Assembly: GCA_023653785.1 (NCBI GenBank)
Contig: JAMKCH010002870.1
Span: forward strand, 34,707 to 98,706
DNA from: Ophioderma brevispina
Lineage: Eukaryota > Echinodermata > Ophiuroidea > Amphilepidida > Ophiodermatidae
Length of the DNA stretch: 64,000 bases
Direction: 5' to 3'
The translations under genes and the position numbers were made by a program. A model generated the notes under the pieces. It made no database searches, was not told where the DNA came from, and was given only the letters and a program-made list of their open reading frames with translations. Of this stretch, positions 22,431 to 34,243 are shown piece by piece. Numbering within the stretch: the first letter of the stretch is position 1; each line of letters starts with the position of its first letter.

Positions 22431-23912
22431 TCATAGGAATGTGGAGTTCATAAAGACAGTGATGACAAGATTAAAAGTGGTGGCAATTTGCATACGACGC
22501 CATTTTCCAAAATGGAAGCCATCTTAAAGCTAAAAACACCTAAGAAGACAATTTTGGTGTAATAAATGTTTTTTCTGAGTCAAGGAGTTCAAAACAATTA
22601 TTCCCCAAACTATAGACCAGTTAACAGCAATGTTTGTAAACATGTTAGGGCCTGGTATCTTGAAATAGATCGGCCTGACTGTTACACACTGGGCAATTGT
22701 ATCTATTAGAGTTTTAATAATATGGGCCATAACGTTTCGCAGAATGATTCGCAGGCAACAAAGAAGTGACGTAGGATGTAACTGGTTCTATAAAATGTTG
22801 CATGCGCCGATAGTTTCCAAGATGGCTAACATTTTATTGACACTAACCTTACATTTCTTAATATATAGCCTATGAAGATGATTGTGGTGTCAAATGCAAT
22901 ATTTTCTGGTCAAGGAGTTCAATAAAACTATTTACAAAACTGTCAGATGAATATAAAAGTAATGGCAGTTTTCATACGTCACTATTTTCCAAGATGGTCA
23001 ACATATAAAAGACAAAATCGTTTATACAAAGTGGATCTGTTTTAGGTCAAGGATTTTAACTGCAATATTCTCAAAACTGCCAGATGAGTTGTGAGTCATG
23101 TTATTCATGGACTACCAATGTGGCACCCAAAATAAGACACCTTGACTACTCCATATGTATTCACCCAAACATATATATGGAATTGCATGGGAATTTTGAT
23201 ATTTAGGCCTGTATTATTTTAATAGAAACTATTATTTGTTTGTTTCAGAAATGTCAAGAGTAAAATGGCCCCGAATTTCGAACAATTAAATGGTCATGGT
23301 CACGTGCACACCTATTGGTAGTCAATGTTTTGGGGTTTTCGTTCATAGGGGCCATAAAGCGCAGTAAGGAGGTTCTAAGGAGGAGTTACCGAGGATTCTG
23401 TGTTGGTATTTTTTATCAAGCATGTGGGTTAATATATTTTATCACTTTGCCACATTAAGCCTGACATTGTAATATGTTAACACTCTTGGGTACTTGTACT
23501 TAAAATATTGGGCTATCTTGGGAAAAAAGTGACAAATGCAAATAAACATCAATTTTATATTCATCCTACAGCTTTGAGAATAGTTTTATTGAACTCCTTG
23601 ACCCAGAAAACACTCATTTTGACACCAAAATCATCTTCTTACATTATATAATAAGAAATATATGGTTTTCTTTGACAAGATGTCGGCCATCTTGAAAAAT
23701 AGCCCTATATATAAATGTCCATGACTCAGACAATTCTGGCAATTGTATATTGAACCTCTTGACCCAGACAACATACATTCCAACACTAAGTCACCATAGT
23801 AGTGCTATTACCTTTTAAATGGCGGCCATTTTGGAAAATGTTTGGTTTATTAATGAATTGCCATCACTTTTAGTTGTCAACACGTATTTTCATGAACTAC
23901 ACACCCATGATC
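22431..23912. mobile_element. 1.5-kb foldback built from tandem units
   Basis: Left-arm strings AGTTCAT, AAAAGTGGTGGCAATT and TTTTCCAAAATGG reappear as complements at the right end (CCATTTTGG, AATTGCCATCACTTTT, ATGAACTAC). Each arm holds more than one unit: TTCCAAGATGG-type blocks at about 22502, 22810 and 22983 are matched by inverted blocks at about 23685 and 23822. TCAAGGAGTTCA-type blocks at 22579, 22911 and 23043 are matched by inverted blocks at 23593 and 23753. No transposase is present. Confidence 0.75.
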
Positions 23913-23939
23913 AATTTACTATGATGCAAATGTTATTCC

Positions 23940-24290
23940 GGCAATGGTTGGTAGAAATCTAATGCCCTTTTCACCTGATGCTGCAGCACCACAACTTAGA
24001 CCGCTGGGGCACCTCACCCTCATCTCCCAAACATTCTTTTACAATCTTATCTCCTCACCCCCATACATCCTTTTATTCTTTCATACCATGCTTTCAAATC
24101 TTGTTACTCCCCCTTCCAGACTAAGTCCTTAAATGTTTTTTTCTTTTCATCCCTCCTCAAGTCATAATTATTTCCATGTTTTAATATCCTTACTTCTCAG
24201 CCTTTTCTTTCTTCCACATCCCTGTCACTCCCCCAGGCCATGTTTTCAAATTTTATTCCTTCTTGCTCACTTTTTTGGACTAATAAAATC
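23940..24290. repeat. Pyrimidine-rich tract
   Basis: The plus strand is strongly C/T-biased, giving two short overlapping open frames with no domain. On the minus strand near 24005-24030 there is a TGCCCCAGCGGTCTAAG string resembling a tRNA A box, but no good B box, so no SINE is called. Confidence 0.4.
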
Positions 24291-24790
24291 ATACAGCCCA
24301 AACCACCTACGGAAGGCCGTTAACAAATGTGAAGTTACATTGGCTAATGATATAAAAACTATGGGTTTGATCCACAAATGTAACGTGAATGTGCTAAAAA
24401 CGTGATAGTTTTCAGGCTATAACATGTTGCAAGCGTTAAGAATATAACTTCTTGTAATTGACAGGTATGGGCTCATCATGTCTACACATGGGGGAAGTTA
24501 TGTGACACAAATAGCACATATGACCTACAATCTGCAGGAATTAACCGACAGTGTTCTGGGGAATTTAACTAATGGCTGATCCAGACAGTTAAATCATCAC
24601 CCCTACCTTAAGCTTGTCATTGAATTTTGCCCTTCTTCAGATTAAAAGAGTTATAATGTGTATCTGCTTTTAAGCATGGTCCCCATTTTTGTATACTAAC
24701 CCAAACCCTGTTTTTTTGTTTTCTAGCCGATCTCCCAAGAGGAAGGGAAGTGGTAAAGGGATAGAAGCTAAAGTAAAGGTTGGGGGGGGG
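24291..24790. other. Unannotated interval
   Basis: No supported feature. Confidence 0.4.
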
Positions 24791-24800
24791 CACATCTTGG

Positions 24801-25145
24801 GGTGGGATTCGAACCCGGGGGCCCTGGCGTAACTCTCTAAAGCAAAAGAGTGAATTCACTCTTTTAGAGTGCTACAGGGCCACTCCTGAAAAAGAGTGAA
24901 GTAGTTACACTTTCAAAAACACTTTTTGGTCAAATTTAATTTGATAATTGACCAAATGATATCATTTTATCATTTGTTTAATTATAAAGAGTAAATTTGA
25001 GCCAAAAAGTATTCTTTGGAAAGGTGTGGAAATTTCCTCTTTTCAGAGTGGGCCCTGTATCACTCCTAAAAGAGTTAATTCACCCTCTTTTGCATTTAGA
25101 GAGTATGGTACCAGTCCCGTGAGCAGGAGATTGCAAGCCACCAGG
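24801..25145 (-). mobile_element. tRNA-derived SINE head interrupted by a MITE
   Basis: On the minus strand a good B box (GGGTTCGAATCCC, about 24804-24817) lies just beyond the 24831-25105 MITE. On the other side of the MITE the minus strand carries GGTGGCTTGCAATCTC and CACGGGACTGGTACC, which would provide an A-box-like region. With the MITE left out, the A-to-B spacing is about 52 nt, which is within tRNA-like range. Reading this as one split SINE is an inference. Confidence 0.5.
24831..25105. mobile_element. ACTCTCTAAA-ended MITE, about 275 bp
   Basis: Inverted repeats of about 70 bp run from AACTCTCTAAAGCAAAAGAG at the left to the complement at the right end (TACTCTCTAAATGCAAAAGA when read inward), continuing through ACTCTTTTAG and TACAGGGCC. 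The target site is uncertain; TA is possible. The interior is AT-rich and non-coding. Confidence 0.85.
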
Positions 25146-25177
25146 GTGTCTAAATGTTCCTCACAATCTAATCTAAA

Positions 25178-25510
25178 GGTCATTACATATGTCATGCCGC
25201 TTGCCGCTCAGCGGCAAGCCGCTTGGTGTACTACGCCGCTTGCATGATTGAGCTATTATAGTCAAGGCGGCGCTGTCGCTTGAACTGCGTCATCGAGCGG
25301 CACACTCTATAGTTGAACTCAAGTCAACTAAATGCGATTTGTGCCGCTTTGGGGAAAAGCGGCAGCCCAAGCGCAGGGAGATCGATTTATCGGCTTGACC
25401 CTTTGTGCCAATTGGGTCACCGCTAGCAATTCTGACATGATTGCGTAGTGACGGTAAATTTCAATCATCAGAGCGGCAAGCGGTAAGCGGCATGACTCTA
25501 TGTAATTACC
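25178..25510. mobile_element. GC-rich MITE with GCCGCTTGCCGC ends, copy 1
   Basis: The left end GGTCATTACATATGTCATGC and the complement of the right end, GGTAATTACATAGAGTCATG, lead into GCCGCTT-rich arms. The interior shares TTGAACTCAAGTCAAC and GATCGATTTATCGGC with related strings at 58140-58225. The 13-base string AATGTTCCTCACA lies just outside both ends (25153-25165 and 25513-25525) and may be an unusually long target duplication or a pre-existing repeat. Confidence 0.75.
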
Positions 25511-25696
25511 GTAATGTTCCTCACACATAGGACAGTTTAATTTGTAACTTGACCAGGAGCATCTTTGCTTTTATTAAATCTTTTTAATTTTTTAATGAAA
25601 ATGAAATGTTTTAAAAAGTTGCTTTTGGGGTCGCGACCCCCAGGTTGGGAAACCTGGTGTCACACAATAGAGTCCTCTTTTGTAGATTGGGCTATA

Positions 25697-25894
25697 CAGT
25701 GGCGAACCCCAGTTGGGGGCAGGGGGGGGGGCCGCAAGCCCCAACAGATCCTTGCCCCCCCTTCAGCCCCCCCCAAATGAACTGACTTTTGTACAGTGTC
25801 TATGGAAGAATGACCTAAATATTTGCCCCCGTCAAAAAAAAGCCTTGACACCCTTTCAGGCCCCCCCATTTGCAAAGGTCTGGTTCCGCCACTG
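25697..25894. mobile_element. hAT-type MITE with perfect 8-bp target duplication
   Basis: The element begins CAGTGGCGAACCCCAG and ends in the complement of CAGTGGCGGAACCAG. It is flanked on both sides by GGGCTATA (25689-25696 and 25895-25902), an exact 8-bp duplication. CAG-starting ends with 8-bp duplications are the hallmark of hAT transposons. At 198 bp it has no transposase and depends on an unseen autonomous partner. Confidence 0.92.
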
Positions 25895-25902
25895 GGGCTA
25901 TA

Positions 25903-26739
25903 GATAACAAGGTTCAAACAAAAGTAGACTAGGTCAAAATATGGGTGGAAAATTACATATTTTAGGCATACCAATTTTTATATTCCTCTTCTCTCTAAGT
26001 GTGGGAATGGGAACCTGGTTCCCGGAATCCTTTCAATTGGAGGGAAATTTTTGTGATTTAATAAAGAAATAACATAAGAATTAAAGGAAATTTGATTGTG
26101 TTTCCCAGAAATTTGGCATTTTTTCCAGCCCTTGCATAATTCCTTGCCATTAAACTGGCTATGGACCTTTCCATTTTTTGTTATTATGCAACCAAAAACT
26201 ATTTCTCATCATCTGAGGACGGAGGGCATGCAGGCAATAATTGGAACAGCCCATAGTGTTGTGAATAAACATTTATGGTGCTTTGAAATGGCAGTTCAAT
26301 CAAAAATACTATTACTACTATCCTGTAGTAGAATGTCATGCATGCTAAGCTTATAGTTTGTACATATTATATGCATTGCTATTTTTGCATAAAGAAAATT
26401 TTTAATGATATTTAAGTTTTGAGAATATGGGTTGTTTATTCAGCCACATTTATGTCAAGTATAATACAATTCTATTAAATATTGTTTGTGCATTGTAACA
26501 ATTCCAAGTCCATTTGGCAAAATTCACAAAAATAAAAGCCCTACAAAAAAAGAGCACAGAATAAAATGCATAGTTTCATGACGCATTCATATATCTCTTT
26601 CAATTCTTTGGAGGATTTGTGAGCATCTCCAATTTTTTTCCAAAAATAAAACAAATATGACAAGACGGTTCTCGAATCACAAAGGTCCCCCGCTCGTCGT
26701 GGTAGTTAATAGGAGGAAAAGTAACATAACTTAAAGATC
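25903..26739. other. Unannotated interval
   Basis: No supported gene or repeat. Confidence 0.4.
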
Positions 26740-27345
26740 ATAGGGAGGATTGTGATGATAATACCTTGGATGGCCCCAGATGACCTTGAAAAATGCTGGT
26801 ATCAATGTTGACTACACCCACCAAGTTCCATGACCATACAACCATTTGTAGTTGTTTGACCTTGGATGGCCCCACATGACCTTGAAATGACCTTCAACAA
26901 TTTCAGCAAGTTTCATGACCATACAACCATTTGCAGTGAAATGACCTCAGATGACCCCAGATATCCAAGAAATGACCTTGAAAAAAATTGGCATAAAATG
27001 TTGACTGCACCCAGCAGGTTTCATGACCATACAACCATGCATAGTGATTTGACCTTGGATGACCCCACATGACCTTGAAATGACCTTAACATTTTTGGCA
27101 CTGAATATTGACCACACCCACCAAGTTTCATCATCCTACCACATGTTGAGGGATTTGACCTTGAATGACCCTGCATGACCTTGAAATGACCTTCAAAATT
27201 TTTGGCACTGAATATTGACCACACCCATCAAGTTTCATCATCCTACCACATGTTTAGGGATTTGACCGTGAATGACCCCACATGACCTTGAAATGACCTT
27301 CAAAATTTTCGGCACCGAATGTTGAGCACACCCACCAAGTTTTAT
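26740..27345. repeat. 107-bp satellite rich in TGACCT
   Basis: Units contain TTGACCACACCCACCAAGTT, TCATCATCCTACCAC (TCATGACCATACAACC in the older units), GATTTGACCTTG and CATGACCTTGAAATGACCTT. Equivalent points lie at 27001, 27108, 27215 and 27322, a period of 107 bp. Earlier units to about 26740 are shorter or more diverged. Confidence 0.85.
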
Positions 27346-27360
27346 CATCCTACCACAATT

Positions 27361-27655
27361 GACAAGGTTTAAAGCAATTTTTGACCACATTTGACCTTTG
27401 ATCCATAGCACATGACCCATCTCCGAACTCATCCGCCGCCTACTTAAGCGACATATATGGTGCAAAGATGGACACCCATACTTACTTAGATTAAAAAATA
27501 TCGTGTTGACAAGGTTTACAGCAATTTAACCCTATTTTACCTCATTTGACCTTTGACCCATGACACATGACCCACTTCGGATCCCACCCAGCACGTACTC
27601 GAGATACATCTATGTTGCGAAGACGGACACCCACACTTGCTTAGTTCCAAAGATA
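27361..27655. repeat. 147-bp tandem duplication
   Basis: Two units start GACAAGGTTTA at 27361 and 27508. They share ATTTGACCTTTGA, CACATGACCCA, CGACATATATGGTGC or AGATACATCTATGTTGC, and GGACACCCA. The second runs into a CA microsatellite (27662-27698). Confidence 0.8.
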
Positions 27656-27751
27656 TCGCGTGGGACACACACACGCACACACACACACACGCACACACGG
27701 ACGGGGAGCATTTCTATAGTCCCCCTTCGCCAACATAAGTTGGCGGGGGAC
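27656..27751. repeat. CA microsatellite followed by a terminal hairpin
   Basis: After the CA run comes ACGGACGGGGAGCAT and a hairpin pairing GTCCCCC and CGCCAAC with GTTGGCG and GGGGGAC (27719-27751). The order ACGGACGG, CATTT, TATAGTCCCC, hairpin also occurs at 18530-18580, so both are likely 3' ends of one repeat class whose body is the adjacent tandem arrays. Confidence 0.7.
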
Positions 27752-28605
<854 letters not shown>

Positions 28606-28621
28606 TCAACATACAAACATG

Positions 28622-29159
28622 TTAAAGAGACACTGGCACATTTGAAAAATAGTGCGCCCTCAAGATTTTTCAAAATCAATATTTTTGCATGGCTGTAAGG
28701 CTTTTATATACAAAAGCCCCCACCCGAAATGATTAAGACCAAATCAGCTTCCTTATGGGTAAACAGAACGATTTTATAATTTAACGTCGCCGGCGACGTT
28801 AAATTCAGCAGACGACGAAAATGGCGTTTAACACAAGAACACGCACGCTGTATGCATGTTTCCCACGCTATGCACACTGTTTGATCAGTCTATAACCTTT
28901 GTGGTTTTAATATCAGTGAGTACGAGTCAAAAATATTCATGTAATATACACATTTGTTGATTAAAGTTATGGAAAACTTAAAAGTTGGCCTACAAATTAC
29001 CTGGATGTCTTTATCCTCATATCAATGTCCCTATCTGTTTTGGGGTATTTTATTTTTATGTGTAAAATATATCTCTGTTCTTCCAATGGCCTAGACTATC
29101 ATTTGAGAGCAAATTGAAGAAATTTCATATTTTGTGAAAATGTGCCAGTGCCGCTTTAA
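28622..29159. mobile_element. TTAA-ended MITE with central perfect palindrome
   Basis: Terminal inverted repeats are TTAAAGAGACACTGGCACAT on the left and TTAAAGCGGCACTGGCACAT on the complement of the right end. Just inside the left end, GTGCGCCCTCAAGATTTTTC and AATATTTTTGCA resemble the ends of the elements at 34244 and 61408, so this is a relative. A perfect 28-bp palindrome lies at 28778-28805. Confidence 0.85.
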
Positions 29160-29238
29160 GTAGAAAAATAGTTCTGTCGCCTGTGTGATATGACACGATA
29201 GATACACGGCAGAGGCTAAAAACAATACCTTTATTCTC

Positions 29239-29480
29239 ATTCTTTAACACTTTATTCAAAATAAGAAGCTATATTTATAAAATTATGATCGATTTTACCC
29301 AACGAACTACCCCGGCTTTTTAAATCGATCAGTCCATTGTTTATTATGCGCCTTCGATTGGCCCGAGCAGTGCGTATGCGTAGCGTGTTGACGCGTACGC
29401 GCTGTACCGTGTGATATCGTCCAATATCACACGGCAAAGAACCAATGAAAATGCGTAAACAATCTCAAGTGTTTAAGAAT
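29239..29480 (+). mobile_element. Composite repeat, copy 3 (module 2 only)
   Basis: It starts ATTCTTTAACACTTTATTC after CCTTTATTCTC and ends AGTGTTTAAGAAT, as in module 2 at 20955-21265, and shares the CCAATGAAAATGC-type string near the end. A perfect 11-bp stem (CCGTGTGATAT and its complement, 29407-29434) lies inside. Module 1 is reduced to the junction string. Confidence 0.65.
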
Positions 29481-30181
29481 ATTATTTAAAACTTTACCCA
29501 ATGTTTCAGTGGTGTATTTGACGTGTTGGTAGATAGATAAATGTAATACATCACTCCAAAGTACATTATTTAAGTCTTACAAATATCTCTGCACCTTTAA
29601 AAAAGAACAAAACAAAAATATCAAAACAAGCTGCCTAAAGTTCTTGCGTGCCCTTCAAGTCAAACGTTGCAATCTGTAGGATAGGACAAAAGAACAGTTT
29701 CTGTTAAATTGCATGCCATAGAGGCTGGCCCAAATCTGGTTGTGTCCACTTGAACTGGAACATGCCCTAGGCTGGTTTGGACCCTGGACAGCCGTTATTC
29801 TGCAAAAAGGTCAATTTTGTTCTTTCAATTACTCCCACTCGTCACACTGTTCAACTACTTAGCTGCTCAACTGCCAGTTTTAGCCCCGCTGTAATAACGA
29901 ATATCAATGCCGAAATGAAACCCCAGGGGGACCACTTAGATAAGAACATGTAAACACGAGTGAATGTTATTTTGTCATTTCCAATCCCCATACAAGTCGG
30001 CACAAGTCCAGACTCTCAAGAGACAATTGAAAATAGCGGCCGCCTGAAAGCGAGGATTTGTTGCGATTTCAATATTTCACAATAAACAACCGAGGCTTTT
30101 TAGAGCTTACATTAAATAATGAATGAATAAATCATTCTATTTTCTCATCATATTCCTCTTTTGATAGAAAATAGCTCAGCT
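29481..30181. other. Unannotated interval
   Basis: No supported gene, RNA or repeat. Confidence 0.4.
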
Positions 30182-30262
30182 AGATTCAATCTTGCAGGAT
30201 TTTTGCATTGTAAGTTATTTAAACATGCCTCTAGTCTACACTGGAGTCCAGGCATGATAGAT
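30182..30262 (+). repeat. Short dispersed repeat, copy 1
   Basis: It runs from TAGATTCAATCTTGCAGGAT through GTAAGTTATTTAAACATGCC to ATAGATTGAA. The same order is found at 32363-32452. The outer TAGATTCAATC/GATTGAA(T) strings are inverted, so this may be a very small MITE. Confidence 0.6.
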
Positions 30263-31245
30263 TGAATGTGTGACTTATTTCTGCTGGTTTACATACTTAT
30301 AACTTGCTATTTGGGTTCGGCTCAGAAGGATTGGGCTTTGTGGCTCTGTGGATTTCGATAGTTATAATTGAAAAGGTGAAGAAAAAAAGGCACTCCTCCC
30401 TCAAAATAATATCATTTGCCCTCCAACATTTGTGAAAAAAAAAATCAGAAGATTTTTGCTTTAAAATGACATCATTTAATGCAGATATTTGCTGCACAAT
30501 GAAATGATTCTTTTCAATCAAGAGTCGAATGTTTTTTGTCCCTAAGGGACAGTTACTTAATATCTCTGTAAAAAGAGCGGTATAGAGTGTAAAGAACCAT
30601 GACCTACATTTTGTATTGGATTTCGAATAATGAACCCTTGTTGTTTGTAACATAAAATGCACCAAATGGAAACAGTATTCAATTGGGGCAAAAATTGTCA
30701 TAATAATATACACCTAACATAATGGGAAAATTATTATTTTCTTGTATGGCAGAAACCTGACCGGCATAACTAAGAAAATAGCTGAACGTTGAGGACTAAC
30801 TCATAGTTTCTACACAAACTGTTGGGTGTTTTGATAATGTTGAACCATTGAAAATCATATTTTATATCACTGAATCTTGTGGTTTCAGAACACAAAACAA
30901 TTTCCCCAATTTTTTTTGAGCCCACACAAATCTAATAAACCCGAAAATTTAAATGCGCCTTCGCAAATTAAACTGAGATTGTTAAGTAGCGTTTTCTAGT
31001 GATGACTAGTGGGTTCAAGTAAGCGCATTCAGTTAATGCTGTTTTTTAGCTCTCGAGAGCTGCGCCCTTTAGGTATATCTTCTTTTTAGTTCTACCAGAG
31101 TTACCAGCGACCCTCCTCATAGATTTCCTTATAACCAAATTGGGTGACAACTGGGCCCTGGGACATGTATTACTGTTACCAGGATACCAGTATGTCCCCC
31201 CCCCCAAAAAAAAACTGACCTGGCAACAATTTAATAACATTTTGC
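30263..31245. other. Unannotated interval with a 138-codon minus frame
   Basis: A minus-strand frame at 30297-30713 is one of the longer ones in the window but shows no domain, signal peptide or homology I recognise. Random AT-rich sequence can produce such a frame, so no gene is called. Confidence 0.35.
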
Positions 31246-31433
31246 CATTGGCGTACCCAGGCTTTTGTTTTGGGGGGGGGGGAAAGGGGGTAATATATAT
31301 TTTCAGGGGGCAAGCATATATTAAAATTTGTTAGTATGTATAGGCCTATGTGTTTTCACGTAAAATTTGGCACTGGCAGACATCACTAATTTCATGATGG
31401 AAGATTTCCCTGTCCCTCCTGGTTACACCACTG
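31246..31433. mobile_element. hAT-like MITE, 188 bp
   Basis: The left end CATTGGCGTACCCAGG and the complement of the right end, CAGTGGTGTAACCAGG, are inverted repeats. The flanks CATTTTGC and GCATTTGC are similar but not identical, possibly a decayed 8-bp duplication. A poly-G tract follows the left end. Confidence 0.65.
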
Positions 31434-31455
31434 GCATTTGCTCATATTATGTGAA

Positions 31456-32007
31456 TTAAAGGGATTATCATCGATATTTGTTTTTTTTGCCTAATCCGAA
31501 CCTAAAAAAATCATCAAAATCATCTTTTTATATTTTTGTTACTGACTGATATGTGAACATAACCTGCAATTGGGTTGGCTTGAGATTTGTGTTTATAAGA
31601 CAAGGCAGTACTTTTTATCTGATTCTGTAATGTGTATATGTGCGTATCAACATTCGCGACTTGAGTAAAAAAAAAAGCTTTCCCTGTAATATCACAGATT
31701 TTCAGTTTGATATTGTGCACATGCTCAATCATTTTGACCTCAAACACAAACCATTATTGATCTTTGTTTATTCGGTACTGGTGTAAACCACAATCAGCTG
31801 TTTAATGCAGATTTTTGAGATGACGCTGTCACTGTAGTCTTTTGGGGGAGAAGGTATGACAAATTTCCTCAAATACTTCCATTTTTTTCACTATTTGGTG
31901 GTTTAGTTCTACATTAAAGCAGTTCAGGAATTGTAACACCCTTTCCCTCATTTCTATGTATTGCACATTTTTCGATTCTCTCCAATTCTCGCTGCTACTC
32001 CCTTTAA
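31456..32007. mobile_element. GGAGTAGCAGCGA-family MITE, copy 2 (uninterrupted)
   Basis: The left end TTAAAGGGATTATCATCGAT and the complement of the right end, TTAAAGGGAGTAGCAGCGA, are inverted repeats. The body matches 14340-15229 without the insertion present there, so this copy shows the undisturbed form, about 552 bp. Confidence 0.8.
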
Positions 32008-32362
32008 GTAAGGCACTGTCTTTGCGTGTGACACCAATCGGTCCTTATGTAGTGCTTCCGCTGGCCATCTTCTAGCCAGTTTTTTCTTTTTATCAAAATT
32101 TTTGCTATCTTCAGTCGATAGCAATATAAGACACTGCTGTGGACCGTTTTTACTCCTTCTTGTTCTCTAATTTTTTGGCTACAATGACTTGTACTTATAG
32201 CATGAGCATTTGATCTTATGAAAATATAGGTCTCAGAAATGCCCTGTCTCTTCATTAAGCCACACCACGAATATAAACATGTGAAGCACATGACGTCCAA
32301 AGCCAAACCAGTGTTGGTGTCCAAAATGTGACCCTTTTTCCCATATGTTGTTCCACTTTTGA
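32008..32362. other. Unannotated interval
   Basis: A 106-codon minus frame (32004-32324) has no recognisable motif. Nothing else is supported. Confidence 0.35.
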
Positions 32363-32452
32363 TTCAATTTAGATTCAATCTTACAGGATTTTGTGTTGTA
32401 AGTTATTTACACATGCCTCTAGTCCCAGTCCAGCCATAGATCTAGATTGAAC
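32363..32452 (+). repeat. Short dispersed repeat, copy 2
   Basis: It matches 30182-30262: TAGATTCAATCTTACAGGAT, GTAAGTTATTTACACATGCC, CTAGTC, and an end at TAGATTGAA. Confidence 0.6.
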
Positions 32453-32459
32453 AAGGGTT

Positions 32460-32668
32460 TACACCCTCCCCAATTCCACTAGGGGCAAAGGTCCACTTTT
32501 TTGTCTTCTTGTATATTAAAACAAAAAATTGACAAGTCCCCTTTTTGGTGAGGATGCTAAAAAGTCCAAAAAGGTATCTTTTCGGAGGTTAGGTCCGCTT
32601 TTCCCACAGGGTCCACTTTTCCGAAGTTCCACCACCCCCACAAAAAAAAAATCCTGCCTGCGGCCCTG
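32460..32668 (-). mobile_element. CAGGRCCGTATGCAGG-family MITE, copy 2
   Basis: On the minus strand it starts CAGGGCCGCAGGCAGGAT, then T-run, GGGGGTGG, GAACTTC and several AAAAGTGGACC-like strings, as at 1600-1829 and 35394-35600. The end near 32460 shares GGAATTGGGG with the first copy. Confidence 0.65.
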
Positions 32669-34243
32669 AATGGTGACTACCCCACATCTCTCTAGTGCCT
32701 GTTTATTCTGCATTTAATACAAACCTAATTTCAAAGTGCAACAAAATTAACACTAAAAATAGGTTAAGAAGATTTGCTTAATACAGATTCCTCTAAATGG
32801 CTTTATGATACCCTAATTTTGCCATTTTTGTACTCATGATTTGAGTGTCTATTTAGTAAGCACCCTCGTTCACTCTTTGGGCCCTGTGGTGACTGTGACT
32901 AAGTTGGTCCATCAAACTTTTCAATTTTTTTAAAATTATTCATTTTCATGAACACTTCAAATCAGCATGAACATGCATTAAAATGATACAAACAAGCCTA
33001 GTCCCTTAGTTCATTGGTTTTGAGATGGCTTCCTAAATGAACACGGTGCGGCTGTGAAGTGTAACTATAAACCTTAAAAGAGTAACAGGCTTATGTTTAT
33101 ATAACACATATAATACTCTGTATAGGAGTAATTCCTATCTCTCAAACTCATTCCCTCTCAAATTCCCTGGGGGGCCATTGGATTCAAAGGTGGAATATGT
33201 GCGTGCCACCTGTACTTTCAAAATGCACAATACCAACACGTATTTCACCGACTCTAAAAAAACAAGCTAAAAACCCTAACACAATATTTTTATATGTTAT
33301 GACCACCTCAACAATTGCAGTGCATTGAATCGGAAATTATACCTTATGTTTTGTTTGCGTTACTTCCCAAGTTCCGATTACAACATTTGGATGATTTTGA
33401 TCCCTGCTGAATGAGATATAACATGAAAAGTCAGGTAAGAAAAAAAACCATACCCTTTTCCATATCTTGCTGTTTTTGACACCCTAAACGATGTACCCGC
33501 GTACATCGTTTCTTTGGAAAAAGACACCCTTTTCGGTTTTCTTGTTCACGATCATATCCACCTTTGAATACCAAGTGCCCCCCCCCGGGTCAAAATTAAA
33601 AGCATTAATGAGGTGTCACCCGTAGGTGAATTTTTATTGTGACTTCGGATGAAATAGCCCTTGGCCCACGAAGGATGCTTAGGGAAAGGAGATATGGTTC
33701 TGTTAGGTGTCATAGCCGGGATCATAGACCACAAAAGAAACAAGCATGAAACTAATGTTATTGAAGAATCAATCAATCAATTGCCCTATTGCTTCCCCAT
33801 TGTAAGCAGATTGTATGTACGGGGGGATATATCTCCTACACACAGGCAAAGTGACCATGCAGGCTTTCTATATTATGATGGCACATTGTAAATATAAAAA
33901 TATCTATTCTTAGTGATGAAGGGCGGCTATCACAAATTCCACATACATTTCATTGGCAGAAAAATAATTGTTATAGGACAGATTGCACATGGCAAGTCGT
34001 GGTAAACGAATGATTTATCGGATTATAAAGTGAGTCAAATAGAAAATCGTCTACTTCCCGTGAAAAGTGAATTAAATACAAGTGGAAATGTTTTGAATAG
34101 CCGCAATTCGACATCACAAGAAATGTTTTAATGTTTACATGTATGTCAATGTGCGGCAACTGTATGACTTTCACGGCCACCTTTGGTGGGCCAGGGCCTT
34201 ACGTCAATAAATTGTCAAAATGGATACACCATGAACAATGTAA
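32669..34243. other. Unannotated interval
   Basis: No supported gene. A 10-bp perfect inverted repeat AACGATGTAC/GTACATCGTT with a CCGC loop lies at 33487-33510. Overlapping frames at 33550-33890 on both strands have no recognisable motif. Confidence 0.4.

Noticed and set aside
24005..24030. A-box-like string on the minus strand
   Set aside because: No matching B box at tRNA spacing.
24804..24817. Consensus tRNA B box on the minus strand as a tRNA gene
   Set aside because: No acceptor or anticodon stem can be drawn; a split SINE head fits better.
26740..27345. CRISPR-like array of about 107-bp period
   Set aside because: Whole units, not just short repeats separated by unique spacers, are conserved, so it is an ordinary satellite in a eukaryotic context.
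27719..27751. Rho-independent terminator or Helitron end
   Set aside because: A strong hairpin, but the genome is eukaryotic and no CTRR terminus or TC start was identified for a Helitron.
30297..30713. 138-codon minus frame
   Set aside because: No recognisable domain; AT-rich composition makes chance frames of this length plausible in a 64-kb window.
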